Assembly (NCBI GenBank): GCA_031399065.1
Contig: JANNOM010000046.1
Span: 37,450-101,449, forward strand
Length of the DNA: 64,000 nt
DNA from: JADCRZ01 sp031399065
GTDB lineage: Bacteria > Bacteroidota > Bacteroidia > Chitinophagales > Chitinophagaceae
Direction: 5' to 3'
Shown here: piece after piece, positions 28,637 through 37,484 of the stretch
Position numbering within the stretch: position 1 is the first letter of the stretch
Layout: each line of letters starts with the position of its first letter
The notes under the pieces: generated by a model
What the model was told of the DNA's origin: nothing
The model's database searches: none
Seen by the model: only the letters and a program-made list of their open reading frames with translations
Position numbers and translations under genes: made by a program

Positions 28637-29139
28637 GTGGGTACGATGATGTTAAGAAATAAAATACACTGTCAATTAGTGGCGTGGAATAAGAAAACTA
28701 ATTATTTCATGGACAGTGTCAGGGAGGTAATCATCCATCTGCGTTATACAGCGTATAATAAATTATTTTGCGAATATAGTGATTATATTCAATGATGAAA
28801 CAATGACGGCGGAAAATATAAATTCCGACTGAGCTATTATATGCTGTTCAACGGAGCGTTAACCATTATGCTAAATATCTAAACAATACCTTTAAATATT
28901 TCCACTCATAATGAAAAAAATTACCATCCGGAGTTTTGCAACATCAGTGGCGACTTCTGTATATCAGATAACGATATCGAAATAAATACATGGAAAAACA
29001 ACGGTTGTCCGGCTTCAGTAATAGCTTCCGCACGATTTAAAAGAATTTTTCTATAACGAATCGGAGGCCACCCACATTCAGTATTTCCTGACGATGCAGG
29101 TATTAAACAGATGCAGGTATTAAACGCTAAGTATAGACG
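28637..29139. other. Intergenic region, about 500 nt, with no convincing gene
   Basis: This gap between the aldose epimerase end and the T9SS-protein start is AT-rich near 28700-28920. I find only short open frames. One, on the plus strand around 29023-29123, reads LPHDLKEFFYNESEATHIQY and looks protein-like, but it has no start and a stop on each side. It could be a decayed gene fragment. Confidence 0.4.
29093..29126. repeat. Tandem duplication of a 17-nt unit
   Basis: GATGCAGGTATTAAAC occurs twice head to tail (29093-29108 and 29110-29125), a period of 17 nt, just after the stop of the aldose epimerase gene (minus strand). It looks like a recent slippage or duplication event in the 3' region and has no obvious function. 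Confidence 0.7.
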
Positions 29140-30069
29140 TTATAATTGTAGTTTTATCCCGAACATTCCTTTCCACTCTTCCATTGGTTTTAACATTATT
29201 AATCCATCGTTGTTATTAAAACTATCTATACAGCTACTGACAGGCTCAATAGCAATACTCCTTCTGTCAGGGGGAGTATAGATTTGAAAAAAGGGAAAGC
29301 TGGCCGACTCTTGCCATATGGTCACCACCCTGTTCGAATATCGCAGGCCAATTTCCGATATAGACGGCGTCTCCCCTATTTTATAACAATTATTCAGTAT
29401 TTTGCCTCCGATAGATTCCCAATTCAAGAACTCTTCGTTCTTTATATATAGTCCAACAGGAATATTGTTATTACCAACAATACAACGCTCACATCCCGGT
29501 AATCTCAATTGCGCTTCATTTACATTATTCTGAACATAAAAATAAGGATGCCATCCTACGCTAAGTGGCATATCACCGGAACCGCTATTTTTTATAGTAA
29601 CTACACAAGTAAATCCTTTTGCCGGATGAATACTGTAGTGTATGGCCGTATTAAACAAAAACGGATAACCGGGCTGATCACCCTTGTAATTATATTCAAA
29701 TGTTACGAATGAAGAAGCGATTTCTCTAACTTCCATTGGAACACTATGCAAAAAACCGTGAACTGAATGATGCTGCCTTAAATCATTTAGTTTCATTTGG
29801 TACTGTTCGCCCTGGAAATGAAAAGTGCCATTATTAATTCTGTTGGCAAATGGTATGAGAAAAGCCTGTTTATAAGTTGTATCGTTTTCCACTTCATTTT
29901 CAAATCCCTGGAGCAGCACGGTTTCATTTTGGGAATCGTGCAGAACAAGATGGGTAATGCGGCCACCAAAAGCAGGCATTGCAGAAAACCATGACTTTTT
30001 ATCAGGGGTGCTGATAACAATATTCTTATGCTGAAAAGATCCTGACTTTCTTACCATGATTTCATTCAT
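29140..30069 (-). CDS. Aldose 1-epimerase-family (mutarotase) protein
   Basis: The 309-residue protein has the mutarotase motifs FANRINNGTF, HHSVHGFLH (catalytic His), SVGWHPYFYV (second His) and FQIYTPPDRRSIAIEPVSS (catalytic Glu). No signal peptide is visible, so it acts in the cytosol, interconverting alpha and beta anomers of an aldose. Its start overlaps the end of the KDG kinase by 4 nt (ATGA type), which shows it is the last gene of the sugar-acid operon. Which sugar is epimerised is not known; the neighbours suggest the aldose from which the sugar acid is made. Confidence 0.9.
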   Translation of the reverse strand: MNEIMVRKSGSFQHKNIVISTPDKKSWFSAMPAFGGRITHLVLHDSQNETVLLQGFENEVENDTTYKQAFLIPFANRINNGTFHFQGEQYQMKLNDLRQHHSVHGFLHSVPMEVREIASSFVTFEYNYKGDQPGYPFLFNTAIHYSIHPAKGFTCVVTIKNSGSGDMPLSVGWHPYFYVQNNVNEAQLRLPGCERCIVGNNNIPVGLYIKNEEFLNWESIGGKILNNCYKIGETPSISEIGLRYSNRVVTIWQESASFPFFQIYTPPDRRSIAIEPVSSCIDSFNNNDGLIMLKPMEEWKGMFGIKLQL

Positions 30070-31061
30070 CGTTTTACTCTGCCACCTGTATCACCCCGCA
30101 TCAGCGCTTCTATTTCTTCCGATGTGGCAAGATTGAAATCTCCATATATTGAATGTTTGAAAGTGGCCGCTGCGGCAGCAAAATCAACTGCATATTGCAG
30201 TTGTTCTTTTTTTGTTTGCAGACCATAAATTAATGCGGCCATAAATGCATCGCCTGTTCCGATTCTGTCTAATATCTGGGTTATATCATATTCTTTTGAT
30301 TGATAGAAACTTTCCCTGCTATACAAAAAACCACGATAAACATTGTGTGTGGCAGAAGGCGTTTGTCGTGCTGTCATGGCAATTAACTCAACAGAAGAAA
30401 ATTTTAATAATAGTTTTTTTGAAATGGATTCATAATCATCACCCGTAATATTAAAATAGATGCTGGCGGTGTCCCCATCAGCCAGCAATATATTGCAATA
30501 CTCCATAAGGGAAGGCATAACCGCTGAAGGATGCTTACCATAATTCCAAAGGTTAGCGCGGTAGTTTAAATCACATGAAATGGTAAGCTTCATTTCACGT
30601 GCGACCGCGAGCGCCTCCAACAACACATTCGCAGCTTCCTGAGAAATAGCAGGAGTGATGCCGGACCAATGAAACCAATCAGCCCCGGCAAATACCTGGC
30701 GCCAGTCTATTTGACCTTTACCGATAGTGGCCATTGCTGAACCGGAACGGTCGTAAATTATTTTAGAAGATCGGTTTCCGGTACCCATTTCCAAATAAAA
30801 TATTCCCAAACGCTCCCCTGCAAAAAGGGTGTGGCTGGTATCAACGCCATATCTGTTCAGCTCACTTAATACCCTGTATCCCATCTCATTTTTCGGAATA
30901 CATGTAACGAAAGAAGCATCCAGGCCTAAACGGGAAAGCGATACCGCTACATTGGCTTCCGATCCCGCCACCTGCATCTCCAGGATGGAAGATTGTAAAA
31001 GGCGTTGATTGTCGGGCGGGCACAATCTAAGCATCACTTCTCCAAAACAAACGGTTTTCAT
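30066..31061 (-). CDS. kdgK: PfkB-family kinase, probable 2-dehydro-3-deoxygluconokinase (KdgK)
   Basis: The 331-residue ribokinase-fold protein opens with FGEVMLRLCPPDNQRLLQ and GSEANVAVSLSRLG, typical of KDG kinases, and has the PfkB C-terminal signature DRIGTGDAFMAALIYGL with the catalytic Asp. It would phosphorylate 2-keto-3-deoxygluconate to KDPG with ATP. The KDPG aldolase gene at 35410 and the enolase-superfamily dehydratase 1 nt upstream support this substrate. Specificity for KDG rather than another ketose or the galacto epimer is inferred from context. Confidence 0.85.
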   Translation of the reverse strand: MKTVCFGEVMLRLCPPDNQRLLQSSILEMQVAGSEANVAVSLSRLGLDASFVTCIPKNEMGYRVLSELNRYGVDTSHTLFAGERLGIFYLEMGTGNRSSKIIYDRSGSAMATIGKGQIDWRQVFAGADWFHWSGITPAISQEAANVLLEALAVAREMKLTISCDLNYRANLWNYGKHPSAVMPSLMEYCNILLADGDTASIYFNITGDDYESISKKLLLKFSSVELIAMTARQTPSATHNVYRGFLYSRESFYQSKEYDITQILDRIGTGDAFMAALIYGLQTKKEQLQYAVDFAAAAATFKHSIYGDFNLATSEEIEALMRGDTGGRVKR

Positions 31062-31062
31062 T

Positions 31063-32229
31063 TTATCCTTTTAGAAATTTAAAAACTTCATCGGTTGGTT
31101 CAACACCTAAACCCGGACCATCCGCCAATTGAAAGAAACCTGCCTCGCATTTCATATTTCCTTTTAGGAACTTGAGGTTGTTATCAAAAATTGAATGCTG
31201 GTATTCATGGTAAACGAGGTTGGGCAGTGCCGCCGAAACCTGTAGACTGGCCGCCTGGAAAATGCCAATACCGATACTCGCATGCGGCATCACTGTATTA
31301 TTAAAGGCCACCGCCATCTGGCTAATATTCCAGAAAGATGTTATTCCGGTACGGCCCATCTCGGGCTGAATTACGTGCATACATATTTCTTCGAAGCGGG
31401 GACGGTATTCGTACACGGTGCGCAATTCCTCACCTATTGCTACCTGCGTTTTGACACCCCTAACCACCATTGCCTGTCCTTTTATATCTTCAGGGGCCAC
31501 AGGTGCTTCGGCTACAAACAAATTATAATCTTCCAACCGCCTGATTAATGAAATGGCTTCCGCGGCAGTGAACTTCCAATGCATATCAATGAGGATATCT
31601 ATCTTATCTCCGGTTGCCTTACGAAGTGCTTCCATTTCCTGCACAATACCATCATGTGACACTGCCGAAGCAAATTTAAATGCATTGAAACCCTTGTCAA
31701 TCCAGAATTTGGCAAGCGTTGCCCTTTCCGGGATAGTTGGCATCGGCAGACCCGACACGTAGGCTGGTATCTTTTTATGCCTGGCTGAGCCGAGAATCTG
31801 GCATACCGGAAGCTTAAGCAACTTGCCTTTTAAATCCCAAAGTGCAATATCAATACCCGCAATAGCATCATGATAATAACCCCCGAAAAAGCCCCTCACT
31901 CTCATCATATTGTAAAGATCTTCATATATCATCACAACATCACAAGGATTACGCCCTATAATCATAGGCCCTATCAATTCTGAAATAATGACCACCGCGG
32001 CTTCGGGTACCACAAAACCCACACACTCCCCCCATCCGTATTCGCCGCTTTCGGTGGTGATTTTTACCAGTACACTCTGGTCATACACACTGTACACGCT
32101 TTTATTACCAGGTCTTACAAAATATCCTTTTTCATTAACCGAATTCCCCTGCTCCAACGGGCCTAAATAAGGGGTATCCCTGGGAATTCTTAACGCAAAT
32201 GCCTCTACTTTTTTAATAAGATTACTCAT
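31063..32229 (-). CDS. Enolase-superfamily (mandelate racemase/muconate lactonizing type) sugar-acid dehydratase
   Basis: The 388-residue protein has the capping domain (1 to about 130, with YDQSVLVKITTESGEYGWGE) and the barrel with a catalytic lysine region FNAFKFASAV, metal ligands D in ILIDMHWKF, E in VAEAPVAPED and E in AIGEELRT, and the general base H in MPHASIGIGIF. The second lysine of a K-x-K motif appears replaced (K-F-A). These features fit acid-sugar dehydratases that remove water from an aldonate or uronate to give a 2-keto-3-deoxy sugar acid. The neighbouring KDG kinase and KDPG aldolase make this the entry step of a De Ley-Doudoroff-like path. The sugar acid is not identifiable by reading. 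Confidence 0.85.
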   Translation of the reverse strand: MSNLIKKVEAFALRIPRDTPYLGPLEQGNSVNEKGYFVRPGNKSVYSVYDQSVLVKITTESGEYGWGECVGFVVPEAAVVIISELIGPMIIGRNPCDVVMIYEDLYNMMRVRGFFGGYYHDAIAGIDIALWDLKGKLLKLPVCQILGSARHKKIPAYVSGLPMPTIPERATLAKFWIDKGFNAFKFASAVSHDGIVQEMEALRKATGDKIDILIDMHWKFTAAEAISLIRRLEDYNLFVAEAPVAPEDIKGQAMVVRGVKTQVAIGEELRTVYEYRPRFEEICMHVIQPEMGRTGITSFWNISQMAVAFNNTVMPHASIGIGIFQAASLQVSAALPNLVYHEYQHSIFDNNLKFLKGNMKCEAGFFQLADGPGLGVEPTDEVFKFLKG

Positions 32230-32420
32230 TTTTTAATATATTTTTTACCGAATCGAATAAGTTGCACTAACAACGCGAACGATACCTCCGTATACCTGCT
32301 GCTTCAAAACCTTTACATAATGCTTGGAGCTGCAGAAAGACATTCAGCTTTAAAGTAACCTTTTTTTATCATTATTATACATACATCATCAGGTTATGAT
32401 ATGATTTACTTTTTGTATTA

Positions 32421-34043
32421 TCAGGCGTAAATAAAATAAATAACAATTCTTATTAGTATAACAAGCCCTAACCAAAGTAGATAATTTTTGAACCCCTTGT
32501 ATTTTTTTGATTCTTGCTCTGGTAGCTTAGCATAAGATGAATTCCACCTTATATCTCCGTCAAACACCTTACCCGGTTTATTTTTCGTTACTAAAGAAAC
32601 TGCCACCATAATTACCAGGGAAAATATCCATCCAGCTAAAGCCCTGTTAAGAAACGGTATGAGAAAAGATGAAAACCCGGCTCCAAAAACCTTAAGTATA
32701 ATTCCAAAAATGACACCGACGATAAGGGTGGTATTAGCAGCTACCGCTGAAGCCCTCGGCACAAAAATAGCAGCCAGGAAAATAACGGATATGGGCGGAG
32801 CGAAGAACGAAGCCAGGTCCTGTATATAAACAAATAAACCCTGACCCAATAGTAAAATAAATGGCGCCCATACCATGGATAAGACTAAAACGATAGTAAC
32901 CACCCATCTTCCTGTGCGAACCAGTTGCCGCTGACTTGCATCTTTCTTAATATAACGTTGATAAATGTCTATAGTAAAAATAGTGGACACACTGTTTAGT
33001 ACACTCGATAAGGTAGCCATTATGGCCGCAACCAATCCGGTTAACACTATTGATTGAACCCAGCCCGGCATCGTATCCTGCACCAATTTTAAAAAGACCT
33101 TATCCTGCTGCACACCTGGTCCAAAAATGGCAAATGCAACAATGGCGGGCACAACAAACATAAATGGCAGCAGGCCTTTTAAAAAGCCATTTAATATGAT
33201 ACCCATACGTGCATCCCATTCGCTTCTCGCACCCAATGTTTGCTGAATATAAAACTGATTGGTACAGTTATACCATATGCCCAGTGTAAGCCAGAGAGTA
33301 GCGATCCCGGTCCACGGAGCTAATGGGTCTGTGGCAGGTTTTATAAGATGCATCCTGGCTTCGTTAGCTGCATTGTTCAGGGCAACCACCTGGTGCCATC
33401 CGCCCGCTTTTTGCAGGGCAACAATGGTTACAAGTATACCTGCCATGGTTAACACGATTACCTGGAAAACATCTGTCCAAACCACAGAATCCAAACCACC
33501 ATATATGCAGTATGCGCCCGTACTAATGCCAACAATACAAATACCCCATATGAGGGAATGACTGATTTGCCCGGATGCCGTAGCCGCAACACCCGAAGTT
33601 GAAAATAATTCCTGGAAAATAAGCCCTCCGGTATATAGTGCTCCCGCTAAAATTGCGATTACAGAATGTATAATCGTGAGGGATGCAAAAATTGTTCTGG
33701 TCGTATTACTATATCTTTTTTCCAAAAACTGCGGTATAGTATAAATTTTTGAACGGAAATAATAAGGAAGAAAGAAAAATATATAAATACACAGGGGTAT
33801 TATAGCAAGTAAATCCCAGTTTGCCGGCGAAATGCCAAAAAAGTAAGCGGCACCAACCACTCCTATAAAATGCTCGGATGAAATATTTGCTGCTACCATT
33901 GACAGGCCTATTGCATACCACGGCAGTTTACGACCGGATAAAAAATAATCATCGGCGGTCACTTTTTCCTTTTTTCCTGAAATAAGTCCGATCATAAGGA
34001 TAACAAGGAAATAAATAACGAAAATGGTGATGGTTAAAGTCAT
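32421..34043 (-). CDS. Sodium:solute symporter (SSS/SGLT family)
   Basis: The 540-residue protein has about 14 transmembrane helices. It carries the SSS motifs DDYFLSGRKLPWYAIGLSMV and ANISSEHFIGVVGAAY near the N-terminus and GGLDSVVWTDVFQVIVLTMA near residue 185. It couples sodium entry to uptake of a sugar or sugar acid. It lies inside the catabolic operon, about 190 nt upstream of the dehydratase and 6 nt after the DapA-family remnant, so it probably imports the operon's substrate. Confidence 0.92.
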   Translation of the reverse strand: MTLTITIFVIYFLVILMIGLISGKKEKVTADDYFLSGRKLPWYAIGLSMVAANISSEHFIGVVGAAYFFGISPANWDLLAIIPLCIYIFFFLPYYFRSKIYTIPQFLEKRYSNTTRTIFASLTIIHSVIAILAGALYTGGLIFQELFSTSGVAATASGQISHSLIWGICIVGISTGAYCIYGGLDSVVWTDVFQVIVLTMAGILVTIVALQKAGGWHQVVALNNAANEARMHLIKPATDPLAPWTGIATLWLTLGIWYNCTNQFYIQQTLGARSEWDARMGIILNGFLKGLLPFMFVVPAIVAFAIFGPGVQQDKVFLKLVQDTMPGWVQSIVLTGLVAAIMATLSSVLNSVSTIFTIDIYQRYIKKDASQRQLVRTGRWVVTIVLVLSMVWAPFILLLGQGLFVYIQDLASFFAPPISVIFLAAIFVPRASAVAANTTLIVGVIFGIILKVFGAGFSSFLIPFLNRALAGWIFSLVIMVAVSLVTKNKPGKVFDGDIRWNSSYAKLPEQESKKYKGFKNYLLWLGLVILIRIVIYFIYA

Positions 34044-34049
34044 CTAAAT

Positions 34050-34352
34050 TCATTTGGTTTTTAAAAAATAGGGCTCAATCATCGAATAATATTCAGTAAA
34101 CAAACTCAGGTAAATATCATCTGTTAGGTGGCCGGGTTTACGACAATGGTCACTTGCTATTATTCCCCTTCGATGGAGAATCTTTTTTTCAAATAAAATA
34201 ATCATTTCTACATCCTGGCGTATATGATTGAGTATTCCATGGCAGCCATCATTTATTAAAGTGCGTGCAAGGTTGCGGTAGCTATCATAATCAACATCAC
34301 CATTATCCAAAAAGGCGGTGGCGATTGCCGGACAAATTCCTTTAAGTTCCAT
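34050..34352 (-). pseudogene. DapA-family (dihydrodipicolinate synthase/KDG aldolase) remnant with internal deletion
   Basis: Only 100 residues remain, against about 300 in the family. Residues 1-41 (GICPAIATAFLDNGDVDYDS, then ARTLINDGCHGIL) match the N-terminus of DapA-type aldolases. From about residue 50 on, FEKKILHRRGIIASDHCRKP looks like the C-terminal end of such proteins (R-G-x-I...R-x-P). The middle, which holds the Schiff-base lysine and the catalytic tyrosine, is missing, so the product cannot have aldolase activity. The reading frame stays open, which indicates a clean in-frame deletion. It sits between the dehydrogenase and the symporter in the sugar-acid operon; an intact ancestor could have cleaved or dehydrated a keto-deoxy sugar acid. 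Confidence 0.7.
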
Positions 34353-34364
34353 TTTTTTAATTTA

Positions 34365-35408
34365 TTATTTGGCTAGGTCAAACATTATTTTAAGACTTTT
34401 AGCCGTATCAGTTGCCATCGAAAAAGCCTTTTCATATTCATCCAGGCCGAACGTACCAGTAATCATTTTGGAAAAATCGATACCCGAATCGTTAAATATG
34501 GCGGTCGAGTATTCCCAGGCTTTATGAGAAGAAGAAAATACAAATGAAAGATCAATGGCGTTATAAGCCGCTTTCTCCCATGGAAAGCCAGCTTCGCCGT
34601 GAATAGACCCGGCTTCAACAATTTTCCCATTTCTTTTTATAAGATCAAGCGCCAGCAAAAATCCATTAACATTACCGGTGCAATCGACGACCATATCCGG
34701 TTTCTTATTTTCGTTATGTTCCAAGATGTAGTCAAGCGCATTGGTAACAGATACATCAATGCAGTGCTCCAAACCCATTTCTTCTGCAATTTTAAACCGT
34801 GTTTCAGCGGCATCATTCAGGCCAAGTAAGAAAACATTCGCAGCTCCGGAGGCTTTTGCAACCAGTGCGCATAGCATACCAATTGTACCAGGTCCAATTA
34901 CCGCCACCGTTTCACCGGGTTGTAATCGACCTTTTACAAGCAGACATTCGCAGGCAATGGCAGAAGGCTCAATAAGAGCCGCCTGCTGTAAATCGGTGCC
35001 GGCATTCAATTTGTGCAAATAATTACTGTTTAATAATACATATTCCGCAAAGCCACCGTTTTCCGTCCAACCCACTATTTGCTTATGAAGGCAAAGATGA
35101 TAATTGCCATCTTTGCACATCTGGCACTTCCCGCAGGATTCAAATGTTGTTTCAGATACAATTTTATCTCCTGCGGTAAAATTCGTCACATCATTCCCAA
35201 CCTGTGTAACAGTTGCCGAAAATTCATGCCCCTGGACCACAGGAGGCAAATAAATATCATTGCGACTGTACAAAATGTCAATATCGCTGCCACATATACC
35301 TGCATAAGCTACTTTTGCCATTACTTTATTATCTGTAGCCGCCGGCACCGGAAGATTAATCAATTCTATATCGCCAGGCTGGCGGGATCTTTTTTGTAAT
35401 GCTTTCAT
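34365..35408 (-). CDS. Zinc-dependent medium-chain sugar/polyol dehydrogenase
   Basis: The 347-residue MDR protein has the catalytic zinc region GICGSDIDIL and VVQGHEFSATV, the structural zinc site with four cysteines (CGKCQMCKDGNYHLC), and the NAD(P)-binding Rossmann motif AVIGPGTIGMLCALVA near residue 170. It resembles sorbitol, threonine or galactitol-phosphate dehydrogenases. It is 1 nt from the KDPG aldolase gene and probably oxidises a sugar or polyol at the start of the pathway. No lactonase gene is visible in this operon. Confidence 0.9.
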   Translation of the reverse strand: MKALQKRSRQPGDIELINLPVPAATDNKVMAKVAYAGICGSDIDILYSRNDIYLPPVVQGHEFSATVTQVGNDVTNFTAGDKIVSETTFESCGKCQMCKDGNYHLCLHKQIVGWTENGGFAEYVLLNSNYLHKLNAGTDLQQAALIEPSAIACECLLVKGRLQPGETVAVIGPGTIGMLCALVAKASGAANVFLLGLNDAAETRFKIAEEMGLEHCIDVSVTNALDYILEHNENKKPDMVVDCTGNVNGFLLALDLIKRNGKIVEAGSIHGEAGFPWEKAAYNAIDLSFVFSSSHKAWEYSTAIFNDSGIDFSKMITGTFGLDEYEKAFSMATDTAKSLKIMFDLAK

Positions 35409-35409
35409 A

Positions 35410-36075
35410 TTACTTTCTTTCTTTTGCGATTTTTATTATCAGAGCACATAGCTCCCTAAGTAATTCAAAATTTCTCTGCGATAAAATTTCCTTGGTGAAT
35501 AATTGCGATCCTAAACCCAGGCAGGTAGCCCCGGCATCGAACCACCTGTGTAAACTTTCTTTATCGGGTTCTACACCCCCGGTTGCCATTATTGATGTCC
35601 ATGGAGAAGGGCCTTTTACCGCCCTGATGAATTCAGGCCCTAATATCTGCGCCGGAAAAATTTTAACTATTTCGGCACCCAGCTTTTCGGCTGCCGCTAT
35701 TTCCGTGAGTGTCGCCACACCCGGAATCCAAGCTATTTTGCGACTGTTACACATATGGGCAACGCCTTCGATGAGGTTTGGGGCAATAATAAAATCTGCC
35801 CCTAACTGTAAATAAAGTGCTGCAGTGGCCGCATCTGTTACGGTTCCTGCTCCAAAAACCATATCTGGATATTGCTTCCTGATATATTTATTCATTTCGG
35901 CAAAAAGCTCGTGAGCAAAATCGCCGCGGTTAGTAAATTCAAATACCCTGATACCTCCATGGTAGCAGGCATCTATTACATTAAAACATACCGATAAATC
36001 CGATGCAGAAAATAAAGGAATAACAGGGTGCTCATGAATAGTTTGATATACCTGGAGTCTTGTAAATTTTGCCAT
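35410..36075 (-). CDS. KDPG/KHG aldolase family (Eda-like)
   Basis: The 221-residue TIM-barrel protein has the catalytic glutamate in IRVFEFTNRG, the glycine-rich GAGTVTDA, and the Schiff-base lysine in AEIVKIFPAQILG (about residue 138), followed by ATGGVEPD. It cleaves 2-keto-3-deoxy-6-phosphogluconate (or the galacto form) into pyruvate and glyceraldehyde-3-phosphate. As first gene of the minus-strand operon it fits with the KDG kinase at the other end. It lies about 320 nt after the AraC regulator gene. Confidence 0.92.
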   Translation of the reverse strand: MAKFTRLQVYQTIHEHPVIPLFSASDLSVCFNVIDACYHGGIRVFEFTNRGDFAHELFAEMNKYIRKQYPDMVFGAGTVTDAATAALYLQLGADFIIAPNLIEGVAHMCNSRKIAWIPGVATLTEIAAAEKLGAEIVKIFPAQILGPEFIRAVKGPSPWTSIMATGGVEPDKESLHRWFDAGATCLGLGSQLFTKEILSQRNFELLRELCALIIKIAKERK

Positions 36076-36397
36076 AGCTTATTTTATTTCGCCATATAAA
36101 CAGTCTACAATCGTTGAGTTGATGTAAATAGTATGCGAAAGATAGTATGTATTTTAGGAAATTGCATGGCAAAATAAAATTAAAATAGTAAAATTGATCT
36201 TCCATCCTTTAGTAATAAGGAGTATAGATTTTCAGGTTACTTTAAAAATCAGTAAGGGTTACCGATTAATAGAGCAATGGTAGAATTAAATCAAATAACG
36301 AATAGGGGTGCAATCGTCAAAAAGCGGGGGTGAAATGGTATAAACACTGCCTTATTTATGCTGGTTAGCTAAACGCTATAACGTGTTTAGTAAAATT
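36076..36397. other. Intergenic control region before the sugar-acid operon
   Basis: These 322 nt between the AraC regulator end and the KDPG aldolase start hold no credible open frame. The region must contain the promoter of the minus-strand operon and probably AraC binding sites. I found no promoter with both good elements and proper spacing, so none is assigned. Confidence 0.4.
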
Positions 36398-37261
36398 TCA
36401 GCATATCACATTCTTATACCGCCTGGGGCTATAACCGGTATTCTTTTTAAAAACCTTCGTAAAATTCGACAAATTTTTAAACCCGCATTCGAACGCCACC
36501 TGTGTAACCGGCATATCATTCTTTTGAAGGCACTCACATGCTTTAATTATCCGGATTTCATTAAGAGCGTCTGTAAACGTTTTGCGGAATCGCTCTTTAA
36601 AATAACGGCAGAAAGAAGCGGTCTGCAAATTAGCCACGGAAGCAATTTCGCTCAAACTGATTTTTTCCGTATAGTGCATCAGCATGTATTCATAAATATT
36701 ATTGATACGCTGTATGTCCGTTTCATTTATGGGCTTAACAGCCGCACTGCTCAGCAGGTATCTCTTATCCTGAGTGCCGGCTATTGCGGATAGGGTTTGC
36801 AGTAATAAAATGATATTATTACTGTCATTTACACTTAGCATATCCTCCATATATTGTGACACCAGGGATACCGAACTACCGGTAATCTTTATACCATAAG
36901 CAGATTCCTGCAGTAATTTACGGATAGCACCCATTTCCGGCAGGTCAAATAAATGGCTATTACCCAGTTGGTATAAAAAACGCACAACAATGGCATTTAC
37001 GCGCAAGGAGGAAGAACCATAGTACTCCTGAGCGTTTCTCCAGTAATGAGGAATATTGGAACCGACTAATATTAAGTCGCCCGGACCAAAATGCTCGATG
37101 CTATTCCCGATAAAGCGCATTCCGGATCCTTCTTTTATATATGTCAGTTCATATTCCGGATGAAAATGGAAGGGATAATTGAAGTGCTGACCAGTATGTG
37201 AAGCCACATAATACGATTTATGAAGCTCAATGTTTGTTTTAATAAGTATGGGTGATTTCAT
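36398..37261 (-). CDS. AraC-family transcriptional regulator with N-terminal cupin domain
   Basis: I start at ATG 37261 (MKSPILIKTNIELHKSYYV); a TTG at 37291 is in frame but unneeded. The 287-residue product has a cupin sensor (YPFHFHPEYELTYIKEGSG, GPGDLILVGSNIPHYW) and two C-terminal helix-turn-helix motifs (EISLSEIASVANLQTASFCR region and MPVTQVAFECGFKNLSNFTK). Cupin-AraC proteins in Bacteroidota sense sugars or sugar acids. It lies just upstream of the KDG pathway operon on the same strand, and is the likely local regulator. Confidence 0.88.
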   Translation of the reverse strand: MKSPILIKTNIELHKSYYVASHTGQHFNYPFHFHPEYELTYIKEGSGMRFIGNSIEHFGPGDLILVGSNIPHYWRNAQEYYGSSSLRVNAIVVRFLYQLGNSHLFDLPEMGAIRKLLQESAYGIKITGSSVSLVSQYMEDMLSVNDSNNIILLLQTLSAIAGTQDKRYLLSSAAVKPINETDIQRINNIYEYMLMHYTEKISLSEIASVANLQTASFCRYFKERFRKTFTDALNEIRIIKACECLQKNDMPVTQVAFECGFKNLSNFTKVFKKNTGYSPRRYKNVIC

Positions 37262-37380
37262 TTTACCGGTTATATCTGATATCAGGCGCAATAGCGAAAT
37301 TTATGTTTACCTTTTGCCGTAATAAAAACATTTTTCACGAATTTATGCAAAAATTATACACTTTTAGGAAAACACAGGGG

Positions 37381-37411
37381 TTGTCAAATTAATCATGCGC
37401 TGTTACTTTTG
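37381..37411 (+). promoter_or_regulatory. Candidate Bacteroidota promoter for the phosphodiesterase-family gene
   Basis: TTG at 37381-37383 and TACTTTTG at 37404-37411 are spaced by 20 nt and fit the -33/-7 consensus of the phylum. They lie 55 to 75 nt upstream of the possible starts at 37467 and 37485. Confidence 0.5.
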
Positions 37412-37484
37412 GGTAACCCGATGCGAAGCACGGTAATTCATTATAATTAATAAGCGCTTTGGCAGTATGGCGAAACCGGCAGCG

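Noticed and set aside
28911..28985. ATG followed by a short lysine-rich frame after an AT-rich leader
   Set aside because: It stops after about 23 codons and has no homologue that I know; too short to support.
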